A stretch of DNA of 64,000 nucleotides from Pontiella desulfatans (lineage in GTDB: Bacteria; Verrucomicrobiota; Kiritimatiellia; Kiritimatiellales; Pontiellaceae), in assembly GCF_900890425.1 (NCBI RefSeq), contig NZ_CAAHFG010000001.1:620001-684000 (forward strand), given 5' to 3'. The first letter of the stretch is position 1; every line of letters begins with the position of its first letter. Under the pieces are notes generated by a model, which searched no databases, was not told where the DNA came from, and saw only the letters and a program-made list of their open reading frames with translations. Of the stretch, positions 33,824 through 41,857 are shown piece after piece. The translations under genes were made by a program, and so were the position numbers.

Positions 33824-35644
33824 ATGGCGGAAGTCAGGTTCAAAGGGAGGATCGTGGTGCTCGCAACAGTTGTTCTGTTGGTGTTCACCGCCATTGGTTC
33901 GCGTTTGGCCATGCTCCATCTTCGGCCCGTCGATTGGGTGGTCAGGCCCATCATGGAGGCGCGTTCGTTCGAATCGAAGCCGGCGGCGAACCGCGGGCGC
34001 ATCGTCGACCGAACCGGGCGGATCCTGGCCATGGACACGCCATCCTACCACGTGTGCATCGATCCCAAGTGGATATCCGAGCATGGCGATCCGGTGGCGG
34101 TTGCCCGCCATCTATCCGACGAATTCCGTCTTTCCGAGGCCGACCTTGCCGGGGATTTGGCGCAGACCCACCGTGAATACACCCGCATCAAGAAATATGT
34201 TTCCGGCCATCAAATCAAGCGCTTCAAGCGCATGAACATGGGCGTCGTCTACACGCCGGCGGAGCTGGTAGGCGGAGTTGAAACCAACATCTATCTCAAA
34301 GGCGTGTGGTTCGAGGAGGCGCCGATCCGGAAATATCCCAACGGGCCGCTGATGGCGCACGTGGTGGGCTTTTCCAATCTTGAAGGCATCGGCTCCGCCG
34401 GGGTCGAGCTGCGCATGAACGAATACCTTCGCGGCAAGGAGGGCTACCGCAAGGGGCAGGTCGATGGCAGCGGGCGCGAAATCTACCGGACGCGGGAAAT
34501 GGATATCCCGCCCGAGGACGGCGCCACGGTTGAGCTCACGCTCGATAGCTGGCTCCAGTACCAGGTGGAGAAGATCATCGAAAAAACCTGCCACGACTTC
34601 AACGCCAAGGCGGTCTGGGCCATTGTCCAGCATGTGCGCACCGGCGAAATCCTGGCAATGGCCTCGTTCCCGACCTACGATCCGAACCGCTACTCCAAGG
34701 CACCCGAGGAATGGCGGCGCAACCGCGCCATCGGCTTCAACTATGAACCCGGATCCACCATGAAGGCCGCCGTCATCGCCGCCGCCCTCGACCACGACGT
34801 GGTCGACGAAGGCGACGTGTTCGATTGCGAAAAAGGCTACTGGGTCTATGGCGGCAAGGCGCTGCGCGACAGCCACGGCGAAGAAGACCTGACCGTCGCC
34901 GACATCGTCAAGGTTTCGAGCAACATCGGCACGGCCAAGATCGCTTTGGAGATGGGCAACCAAATGGTCTACGACAGCCTCCGGAAATTCCATTTCGGCG
35001 AGCGCCTGGACGTCGGCTTGCCCGGGGAGGAGGGCGGCATTTTCTACTCGCCCAAGCATTGGTCGAAGATCAGCATCACGCGCATCGGCATGGGGCACGA
35101 GATTGGTGTCACCGCCCTGCAGGTGCTTTCGATGATGAACGCGATCGCCTACAACGGCGTGCAGATGCAGCCCTACCTGGTGAAACGGGTGGTCACTCCC
35201 GACGGCACGGTGTTGCACGAAAACAAGCCCGAGGTGATCGGCCGCCCGTTGGACCCGCCGGCGGCAAGGCGCATGCAGCAATTGTTGGCGCGGGTCGTGA
35301 TGGAAGAAGGCGGCACCGGCACCAAGGCGCAGGTCGAGGGCTACACCGTGGCCGGCAAGACCGGCACCGCCCAGAAGATCCGCCCGAAGGAGGAGGGCGG
35401 CGGATACTATTCCAAAAACTTCACCTCCTCGTTCGCCGGCTTCCTGCCGGTCGAGAATCCCGAGATCGGCATCATTGTGGTGGCCGACGATCCGGGGGAA
35501 TACACGGATTCCGGCCGGAAGATCAATTATTACGGCGGCACGGTATGCGGCCCCGCCTTCCAGGAAATCGCCACGATGGCGGTGGAATACCTGCGCATTG
35601 CCCCCGGCGGCAACCGCGTCTATGTTGCGAGGCCACAAGAATGA
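33824..35644 (+). CDS. ftsI: Class B penicillin-binding protein FtsI/PBP2-type transpeptidase
   Basis: 606 residues. N-terminal TM helix (~10-28), dimerisation domain with 'NRGRIVDRTGRILA', and a transpeptidase domain with all three catalytic motifs: SxxK as S311-TMK (EPGSTMKAA), SxN as SSN (KVSSNIGTA), and KTG at ~512 (VAGKTGTAQK). It crosslinks septal peptidoglycan. The stop overlaps murE by ATGA. Length fits FtsI without PASTA domains. It follows the ftsL-like gene by 87 bp. Confidence 0.93.
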   Translation: MAEVRFKGRIVVLATVVLLVFTAIGSRLAMLHLRPVDWVVRPIMEARSFESKPAANRGRIVDRTGRILAMDTPSYHVCIDPKWISEHGDPVAVARHLSDEFRLSEADLAGDLAQTHREYTRIKKYVSGHQIKRFKRMNMGVVYTPAELVGGVETNIYLKGVWFEEAPIRKYPNGPLMAHVVGFSNLEGIGSAGVELRMNEYLRGKEGYRKGQVDGSGREIYRTREMDIPPEDGATVELTLDSWLQYQVEKIIEKTCHDFNAKAVWAIVQHVRTGEILAMASFPTYDPNRYSKAPEEWRRNRAIGFNYEPGSTMKAAVIAAALDHDVVDEGDVFDCEKGYWVYGGKALRDSHGEEDLTVADIVKVSSNIGTAKIALEMGNQMVYDSLRKFHFGERLDVGLPGEEGGIFYSPKHWSKISITRIGMGHEIGVTALQVLSMMNAIAYNGVQMQPYLVKRVVTPDGTVLHENKPEVIGRPLDPPAARRMQQLLARVVMEEGGTGTKAQVEGYTVAGKTGTAQKIRPKEEGGGYYSKNFTSSFAGFLPVENPEIGIIVVADDPGEYTDSGRKINYYGGTVCGPAFQEIATMAVEYLRIAPGGNRVYVARPQE

Positions 35645-37098
35645 AGCTGAACAAGCTGCTCGAAACCTTAACAACGCTCGACATCGCCGGGAAAACCGAC
35701 GGGGGGATCGAGGGCATCGCCTACGACTCGCGGCTGGTCAAGCCCGGTTGGCTGTTCGTTGCCATATCCGGGCAGCGGGCGGACGGGGCCGACTTCATTA
35801 CCGAGGCGCTCTCGAAAGGGGCGGTGGCCGTGGTTTCGGAAAACCCGCTCGAACTCGGTGCCGGTGCGGTGCACATCCAGGTGCCGCGCGCGCGCCGCGC
35901 TCTTGCCGAAATCGCCAACGCCTATTATGGCGACCTCTCCCGCAAGATGCACGTGGTGGGAATCACCGGCACCAACGGCAAGACCACCACGGCCTACATG
36001 ATTCGCGATATCCTGCGCGACGGCGGCTTTTTGCCGGGATTGCTGGGCACCGTGGCCTACGAAATCGGCGAGCGCTCCATTCCCGCATCGCGCACAACGC
36101 CCGAATCGCCGGACATCCACTCCATGCTCCAGCAGATGAAGGAGGCCGGTTGCGACTCGGTCGTGATGGAGGTTTCTTCCCATGCGATTGCCCTGCAGCG
36201 CGTCCATGGCATCGATTTCAACACCAGCGTCTTCACCAACCTTACGCAAGACCACCTCGATTTCCACAAGGACATGGAGACCTACTTCAATGTGAAGGCG
36301 GAGTTGTTCCATCTCCTGGATAAGCGGCACGACCGCTCCGCCGTCATCAACCTGGACGATCCCTGGGGGCGCAAGCTCGTCGAGGAGCGCAAGCTGTTGG
36401 CCAATGTCGTCACCTATGGTTTCAACGAACGCGCCATGGTCTGCGCTTCCAATGTCCACCTCGATGCCAACGGAACCTCCTTCAAGGTCTACACGCCATG
36501 GGGCGAAGCCCGTGTCGGGTTGCAGCTGCTGGGCCGGTTCAATGTCCACAATGCGCTGGCGGCGCTGGCCGTTGGCGGCCTGGCCGGGATCGACCTCAAG
36601 CGCATGGCGGAATCGCTGGGCAACATCAAGGCCATCCCCGGTCGGCTGGAACTGGTGCCCAACCGCAGGAACAAGAAGGTGTTCGTCGATTATGCCCACA
36701 CCGACGACGCGCTTAGGAATGTGCTGACCACCCTGCGCGAAATCTGCAAGGGGCGGTTGGTGGTGGTTTTCGGTTGCGGTGGAAACCGCGATAGCGGCAA
36801 GCGCGAAAAAATGGGGCGTGTGGCGGCGGAGCTCGCCGATTACAGCATTGTGACCTCCGATAATCCCCGCAACGAGGATCCCGGCGCCATCGTTTCCGAG
36901 GTGATGGCCGGTTTCGAAAACCAAGAGCAGTTCGAAGTCGTGCTTGACCGCCGCAAGGCAATCGAGAAGGGTGTACGTTCGGTCGGGCGCAAAGACATCC
37001 TGCTCGTGGCCGGCAAAGGGCACGAGACCTATCAGGAAATCCGGGGGGCCGTCATTCCGTTCGACGACCGCGAGACGGTCAGGGAGTTTGTTGGATAA
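35641..37098 (+). CDS. murE: UDP-MurNAc-tripeptide synthetase MurE (meso-DAP type)
   Basis: 485 residues from ATG 35641, which overlaps the ftsI stop by 4 bp (translational coupling). The open frame extends far upstream but that part is a shadow of ftsI. ATP loop GITGTNGKTTTAYM, substrate motif SRTTPESPD, carbamylated-lysine region YFNVKAELF and VFVDYAHTDDAL are all present. The amino-acid selector reads TSDNPRNEDP: the DNPR motif indicates meso-diaminopimelate rather than lysine. Confidence 0.96.
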   Translation: MKLNKLLETLTTLDIAGKTDGGIEGIAYDSRLVKPGWLFVAISGQRADGADFITEALSKGAVAVVSENPLELGAGAVHIQVPRARRALAEIANAYYGDLSRKMHVVGITGTNGKTTTAYMIRDILRDGGFLPGLLGTVAYEIGERSIPASRTTPESPDIHSMLQQMKEAGCDSVVMEVSSHAIALQRVHGIDFNTSVFTNLTQDHLDFHKDMETYFNVKAELFHLLDKRHDRSAVINLDDPWGRKLVEERKLLANVVTYGFNERAMVCASNVHLDANGTSFKVYTPWGEARVGLQLLGRFNVHNALAALAVGGLAGIDLKRMAESLGNIKAIPGRLELVPNRRNKKVFVDYAHTDDALRNVLTTLREICKGRLVVVFGCGGNRDSGKREKMGRVAAELADYSIVTSDNPRNEDPGAIVSEVMAGFENQEQFEVVLDRRKAIEKGVRSVGRKDILLVAGKGHETYQEIRGAVIPFDDRETVREFVG

Positions 37099-38426
37099 TG
37101 GTTCAGTTCCGTCCAGGTGAATTGTCGCAGTGGGTTTCCCGGCTTTGGAAAAACGGGATGCCCGAAGGGGTCGTAACGGGAATCTCGCACGATACCCGCA
37201 CCATCAAGCCGGGCAATCTCTATGTTGCGATCCGCGGTGAAAACTTCGATGGCCATGCCTTTGTTCCGGCCGCGTTCGACAAGGGGGCGGCCGGAGCCCT
37301 GGTGAACGATGGTTTCCTCTGGTCTGGAAACCCGTTGCTTGCGGTGCCCGACACGATCAAGGGCTTGCAGGATCTCGCTCGCGGCTACCGCAAGAAATGG
37401 ATCGGTTCCCCGGTGGGCATCACCGGAAGCGTCGGCAAGACCACCGTCAAGGAAATGTGTGCCGATATCCTGGCCCAGAAGGGGGAGGTGCACCGCACCG
37501 CCGGCAACTATAACAACCATATCGGCCTGCCGCTCACCATGCTGGCCATGCCCCAAATGGCGCGTTTCGGCGTCTTCGAGGTCGGCATGAGCCAGCCCGG
37601 CGAAATCGGAGGGTTGGCCTACCTGCTGCAGCCCAAGGTTGGCATCCTGACCGACATCTGCAATGCACACCGCGAAAGCTTCGATTCGTTGGAGGCCATT
37701 GCGCGGGAAAAAATGAAGCTGGCCGAGCGCGTGCCCAGCTCCGGCACCGTGATTCTCGACCGCGATAGCGAATGGTATGCCTTGATGCGCCGCCACACCT
37801 GTGCAACGGTCCGGACCATCTCCTTCGAAGGGATTGCCGACTATGTGGGCCGCAAGATGGCCGATGGTGTCATGAACGTGAACGGCCACAACTATATCAT
37901 GCCGCAACCCGGCGATCACATCATGCGCAACGCCCTGCGCGCCATTGCCCTCGGGCTGGAGCTCCGCCTGGAGCCGGATGAAATCGCCTCCGGGCTTCGC
38001 CGGTTCAAGGCTCCGCCCATGCGTTGGCAGGAGTCGGAGATCCGCGGAGTCCAGTTCATCAACGATGCCTACAACGCCAACCCGCTTTCCATGCGCGCCA
38101 GCCTGCGTACGTTTTCGCGGTTGCCGACCGCGGGACAGCGGTGGGCGGTTGTGGGCGGCATGCGGGAACTTGGCTCGGTGGCCGAAGAGGAACACGCGGC
38201 GCTGGGAGCGTTCATCGATACCCTCGGCCTCGACGGCGTGGTTGCCGTCGGCGAGCTGGGGCAGCGAATCGTCTGCAACTCGACCGGTCGGTTCTACCCG
38301 TGCCCGGATGCCGAAGCGGCCGCAACCATTTTAACGAACAACCTGAATCCGGGGGATCGCGTGTTGCTGAAGGCGTCGCGCGGCGAACAGCTGGAACGGG
38401 TGCTGACCTATTTTAAGGAGAACTAG
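37098..38426 (+). CDS. murF: UDP-MurNAc-tripeptide:D-Ala-D-Ala ligase MurF
   Basis: 442 residues; the ATG shares its A with the murE TAA. ATP-binding loop GITGSVGKTTVKEM, 'NYNNHIGLPLTML', 'FEVGMSQPGEIGGL' and 'FINDAYNANPLSMRA' are standard MurF motifs. It adds D-Ala-D-Ala to the tripeptide precursor in the cytoplasm. Full length. Confidence 0.95.
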   Translation: MVQFRPGELSQWVSRLWKNGMPEGVVTGISHDTRTIKPGNLYVAIRGENFDGHAFVPAAFDKGAAGALVNDGFLWSGNPLLAVPDTIKGLQDLARGYRKKWIGSPVGITGSVGKTTVKEMCADILAQKGEVHRTAGNYNNHIGLPLTMLAMPQMARFGVFEVGMSQPGEIGGLAYLLQPKVGILTDICNAHRESFDSLEAIAREKMKLAERVPSSGTVILDRDSEWYALMRRHTCATVRTISFEGIADYVGRKMADGVMNVNGHNYIMPQPGDHIMRNALRAIALGLELRLEPDEIASGLRRFKAPPMRWQESEIRGVQFINDAYNANPLSMRASLRTFSRLPTAGQRWAVVGGMRELGSVAEEEHAALGAFIDTLGLDGVVAVGELGQRIVCNSTGRFYPCPDAEAAATILTNNLNPGDRVLLKASRGEQLERVLTYFKEN

Positions 38427-38429
38427 GGG

Positions 38430-39569
38430 ATGCTATACTATCTTTCGCTGCTGGAGGGTTCCCTGTCGGAACTCCGGCTCTTCCAATACATCACGTTTCG
38501 CACACTGGGGGCGGCTTCGACCGCATTTGTGATTTCGCTGCTCTTGGCGCCTTGGCTGATCAAGCGGCTCCGGGCCATCAACTTCGAAGAAAAAAAAGTC
38601 GATCAACGGGTGGAATACCTGGACAAGCGGGACAAGGTGGAAACGCCGACCATGGGCGGCCTGTTGATCATTGCGGCTTCCGTCGGTTCCACCTTGCTTT
38701 GGGCCATTCCCACGAATACCTATGTGCTGCTCACGCTCGGAACCTTTGTGCTGATGGGGGCGATTGGCTTTCTGGATGACTATTGGAAGATCAAGCGCAA
38801 GAACGGGCTGAGCGTGAAGGCCAAGTTCATGGCCCAGCTCGTTTGGGCGGCGATTGCCTTTGTGGTGCTGTGGTCGGTGCCGGAGATGCGCGATCGTGTG
38901 ACGGATTTCATGGTGCCGTTCCTCAAGCACCCCTTGTTTCAAATGTCGATGGTGGGCGCGTTCATCTTCCTGGTGCTGGTGCTGGTCGGGGCATCGAATG
39001 CCGTCAACCTGACCGACGGGCTCGACGGATTGGCGATCGGCTGTTCCAATTCGGTTGCGGGAGCCTACCTGTTCCTGACCTATGTGGCCGGCCACTTTAA
39101 CTTTGCCGAATACCTGCAGGTGCCGTTTGTCAGGGGCAGCGGCGAGCTGACCGTCTTTTGCGGCGCGTTGCTGGGGGCCGGGCTCGGGTTCCTCTGGTAC
39201 AATTGCCACCCGGCCAAGATTTTCATGGGCGACACCGGTTCGCTCGCGCTGGGCGGCGCCATCGCCATGCTCGCCATCCTCATTAAGCAGGAGTTGCTGC
39301 TCATCATTGTCGGCGGGGTGTTTGTGATCGAAGCCGCCAGCGTTGTGCTCCAGAGCTCCTATTTCAAATATTCCCGCAAACGGTTTGGGGAAGGGCGCCG
39401 CATTTTCAAGTGCGCCCCGTTGCACCACCACTTTGAATTCCTTGAAAAAGAACGCGCACTCGAGGAAAAGCGCGAACCCGGATTGGTTGAAACGGTCATC
39501 GTTACCCGCTTCTGGATCCTTTCCATCATCTTCGCCCTCATCGGCATAGCCTCCCTGAAAATCAGGTAG
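38430..39569 (+). CDS. mraY: Phospho-MurNAc-pentapeptide transferase MraY
   Basis: 379 residues with about ten TM helices, start 3 bp after murF. Motifs: 'KVETPTMGGLLI', 'GFLDDYWKI' (Asp pair), 'NLTDGLDGLAIG', 'FMGDTGSLALGG' and the HHHFE loop. It makes lipid I from UDP-MurNAc-pentapeptide and undecaprenyl phosphate. Full length. The usual next genes (murD, ftsW, murG, murC) are absent; the cluster ends here. Confidence 0.96.
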   Translation: MLYYLSLLEGSLSELRLFQYITFRTLGAASTAFVISLLLAPWLIKRLRAINFEEKKVDQRVEYLDKRDKVETPTMGGLLIIAASVGSTLLWAIPTNTYVLLTLGTFVLMGAIGFLDDYWKIKRKNGLSVKAKFMAQLVWAAIAFVVLWSVPEMRDRVTDFMVPFLKHPLFQMSMVGAFIFLVLVLVGASNAVNLTDGLDGLAIGCSNSVAGAYLFLTYVAGHFNFAEYLQVPFVRGSGELTVFCGALLGAGLGFLWYNCHPAKIFMGDTGSLALGGAIAMLAILIKQELLLIIVGGVFVIEAASVVLQSSYFKYSRKRFGEGRRIFKCAPLHHHFEFLEKERALEEKREPGLVETVIVTRFWILSIIFALIGIASLKIR

Positions 39570-39680
39570 ATCCAAAGCGGCATCCATTTGTGGGTCCGGT
39601 ACGTTTGCAAAGGTGGTGCAGGGGGGGGGCAGCATCATGGCGGTGAAACCCAAGTGGCTCGAATGATTTCCACTTCGGGC

Positions 39681-39728
39681 GGAGGGGTGTTTTCCCCTCC
39701 CCCTGCGAATGGGGGGTGTTTCTTTTTT
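39681..39728 (+). terminator. Overlapping hairpins and T-rich stretch after mraY
   Basis: GGAGGGG-TGTTTT-CCCCTCC (39681-39700) is a perfect 7-bp stem. Its 3' arm is part of a second possible hairpin, TCCCCC / GGGGGG (39699-39716), followed by TGTTTCTTTTTT. The second looks like a terminator; the first would compete with it. This is the probable end of the dcw transcript. Confidence 0.6.
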
Positions 39729-39807
39729 GGTTTTTCTGACAAGCTGTGGTTGTTGACCGATGAAGCCAGAATCCTGATAAGTCCCACGGTATCGTTTTTG
39801 TTTCCCT

Positions 39808-39827
39808 ACCTGTAGATTCTACCAGTT
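39808..39827 (+). promoter_or_regulatory. Lux-box-like operator 1 (Dabb-sulfatase operon)
   Basis: ACCTGTAGATTCTACCAGTT, 113 bp before the Dabb-like start. It agrees with four more sites in this locus at the invariant positions ACCT, A7, G8, T10, T11, C15 and G18, and with the Vibrio lux box at ACCTGTAG and the right-arm CAG region. A TATGTC (39850-39855) would put the centre near -44 from transcription start. Confidence 0.65.
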
Positions 39828-39940
39828 GCCCAAATGGCCGCCTATGCTTTATGTCTATACGCTGTATTCGAAATTACGGAATCATTTTGCGTTAGGTACA
39901 GGCGCATGCTGTTGCTCAATGAGCCTGAAAGGAGTGCTAT

Positions 39941-40144
39941 ATGTATAAACATGTTGGTTCGTGGAAGCTTATGGCGCAGGTGGATGGAATGGAAAAAGCC
40001 GATCTGGCCCTGGAGGTTGACAGGCGGGTGGATGCTTTGCCCGGAATTATTTCCGGGATCCGGGGCTTTGAAGTCGCGGTTAATGTCGTGGCCTATACCC
40101 AGGCGGGGACCATTGCCGAAGCAATTGGGGAATATCGGGTGTGA
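39941..40144 (+). CDS. Truncated Dabb-domain-like protein
   Basis: 67 residues with a good AAAGGAG site. 'MYKHVGSWKLMAQVDG' and 'DALPGIISGIRGFEVAVNVV' match the first half of Dabb (stress-responsive A/B barrel) proteins, normally ~95-100 residues. The expected 'YDLVLxSEF' strand is missing, and the protein stops where the 'Y-x-x-HP' helix should continue. Its TGA overlaps the sulfatase GTG start by 4 bp (GTGA), so it may serve mainly for translational coupling. It is probably a degraded or internally deleted gene still translated. Confidence 0.6.
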   Translation: MYKHVGSWKLMAQVDGMEKADLALEVDRRVDALPGIISGIRGFEVAVNVVAYTQAGTIAEAIGEYRV

Positions 40145-41853
40145 AGGTTTTAAGCATTCTACTGGGACTGGGCTTTTGCTACGTTACCGGCGCAGCACGG
40201 CAGCCTAATGTGATTCTGATTGTCTGCGATGATCTGAATGATTATGTCGAGTCGTTTGGGGATCATCCCCAGATCAGCACGCCGCATATGAAACGGCTTG
40301 CCCAGAGCGGGGTGTCGTTTAAGCAGGCGCACTGCACGATTCCAATCTGCAACCCTTCGCGCGCAAGTTTTCTGACCGGGCTGTATCCACATACCTCACA
40401 GTGTTATGGCTTTGATAACTGGGATGGTTATGAGGTGCTGAAAAATTCACGTACCTTGATGGATCATTTTCGTAAGAATGGCTACGTCTCTCTCGGTACG
40501 GGTAAAATGATGCATAACCGGGGCGAGCAGGAATGGACGCAATTCGGTCACCCGTCCGACTATGGTCCATTTGCGTATAATGAAGAAAAGACGGTGGCGC
40601 ATCCCTGGAATAAAGCGCCGTTCCGTGATGATTTCGGGGCGATCGATGGTTCTTTCGGCCCGCTCTTTAAATTGCAGGGTGAAATTTCTCCGGAGAACGG
40701 CAGGCCATTTACCTGGCGGACTGGAAACTGGGCGAAGCAGCGGGTGTTTCGTTATGAGTCGGAAAGCGACCGGGACTCGACGGGCGATGAATTGAACGGC
40801 ATCTGGGCCGTGGAGCATCTTAAAAAAATTGCGCAGGATCCGAGCGGAAAACCATTTTTCATGGGGGTGGGCTTTCTACGTCCGCACACACCGCTGATTG
40901 TTCCGCAGAAATACTTTGATCGTTTCCCGCTGGAGTCTATTGAGCTACCTCAGATCAAGGAAAACGATGCCGCGGATACCTATAAAAAAACGGTTACATC
41001 TGCTGAAGATGACCGTGGCGGCGACCGGGGAACAAAAATCTATGACAGTCTGATCACCTCCTTTGATGGGGATCGGGAGCTGGCGCTGAAGAAATTTATC
41101 CAGGCCTATCTGGCCAGCGTGGCCTCGGTGGATGATCTTATCGGTGACATTCTGGGGGTGGTTGACAACTCCCCGCTGAAAGACAACACGATCATTGTCC
41201 TCACCAGCGACCATGGCTGGGGCATGGGGGAGAAGGATTATCTGTATAAAAACTCCCTGTGGCAGGAGAGTACCCGTGTTCCGCTGGTGATTCGTGCTCC
41301 CGGCATCGCTAAAGCCGGCGGGGCAACGGCGCTGCCGGTGTCGCTGATTGATTTATTTCCGACCCTGATTGATCTTTGCGGCCTTCCATCGGATACGATG
41401 AAAAATGAAAAAGGCCGTCCGCTGGATGGGCACAGCCTGAAGCCGTTGCTTGAGGATCCCGTGTCCGGAAGATGGGACGGCCCCGATGCCGCATTGACCG
41501 CCCTTTATAAATGGGATACCTACTATGATCCGGCGAAGCAGAGCTATTCGTTGCGCTTTAAGGACTGGCGCTATATCCGGTATCAAAATAGTAAAGAGGA
41601 ATTGTACCACACCGCGCGGGATCCGAAAGAGTGGACCAACCTGGCGCTGAATCCCGAGTATGCAGAACAGTTAGCCAATTTCCGCGACCAGCTGATGGCC
41701 CGCATTCCGAAATCGAAGCCGCTTCCTGCGCCTACCGCGGCGGATAATGAAAAGTGGAAGAACACCTATTTTGAAGAGAATCCCGCAGCGGATAGCAACG
41801 GGGATGGTGTATTGAGCTGGGCGGAGCTGAAAGCGCATAAGGATGGGAAATAG
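40141..41853 (+). CDS. Exported family S1 sulfatase with EF-hand tail
   Basis: 570 residues, GTG start coupled to the Dabb-like ORF. Short signal peptide (VLSILLGLGFCYVTGAA), metal-binding start 'PNVILIVCDDLND', formylglycine motif C70-NPSR (CNPSRASFLTG), and 'DNTIIVLTSDHGWGMGEKDY' with the second metal/active-site set. The overall pattern is iduronate-2-sulfatase/choline-sulfatase-like S1. The tail has a perfect EF-hand-type calcium loop DSNGDGVLSWAE. It removes sulfate esters, probably from carrageenan-like galactans given the neighbours. The cysteine must be converted to formylglycine; no maturase gene is in the window. Confidence 0.93.
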   Translation: MKVLSILLGLGFCYVTGAARQPNVILIVCDDLNDYVESFGDHPQISTPHMKRLAQSGVSFKQAHCTIPICNPSRASFLTGLYPHTSQCYGFDNWDGYEVLKNSRTLMDHFRKNGYVSLGTGKMMHNRGEQEWTQFGHPSDYGPFAYNEEKTVAHPWNKAPFRDDFGAIDGSFGPLFKLQGEISPENGRPFTWRTGNWAKQRVFRYESESDRDSTGDELNGIWAVEHLKKIAQDPSGKPFFMGVGFLRPHTPLIVPQKYFDRFPLESIELPQIKENDAADTYKKTVTSAEDDRGGDRGTKIYDSLITSFDGDRELALKKFIQAYLASVASVDDLIGDILGVVDNSPLKDNTIIVLTSDHGWGMGEKDYLYKNSLWQESTRVPLVIRAPGIAKAGGATALPVSLIDLFPTLIDLCGLPSDTMKNEKGRPLDGHSLKPLLEDPVSGRWDGPDAALTALYKWDTYYDPAKQSYSLRFKDWRYIRYQNSKEELYHTARDPKEWTNLALNPEYAEQLANFRDQLMARIPKSKPLPAPTAADNEKWKNTYFEENPAADSNGDGVLSWAELKAHKDGK

Positions 41854-41857
41854 ATCT

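Noticed and set aside
34825..35640. Long N-terminal extension of the murE frame into ftsI
   Set aside because: The extension is arginine-rich shadow sequence; MurE starts normally at the ATG overlapping the ftsI stop.
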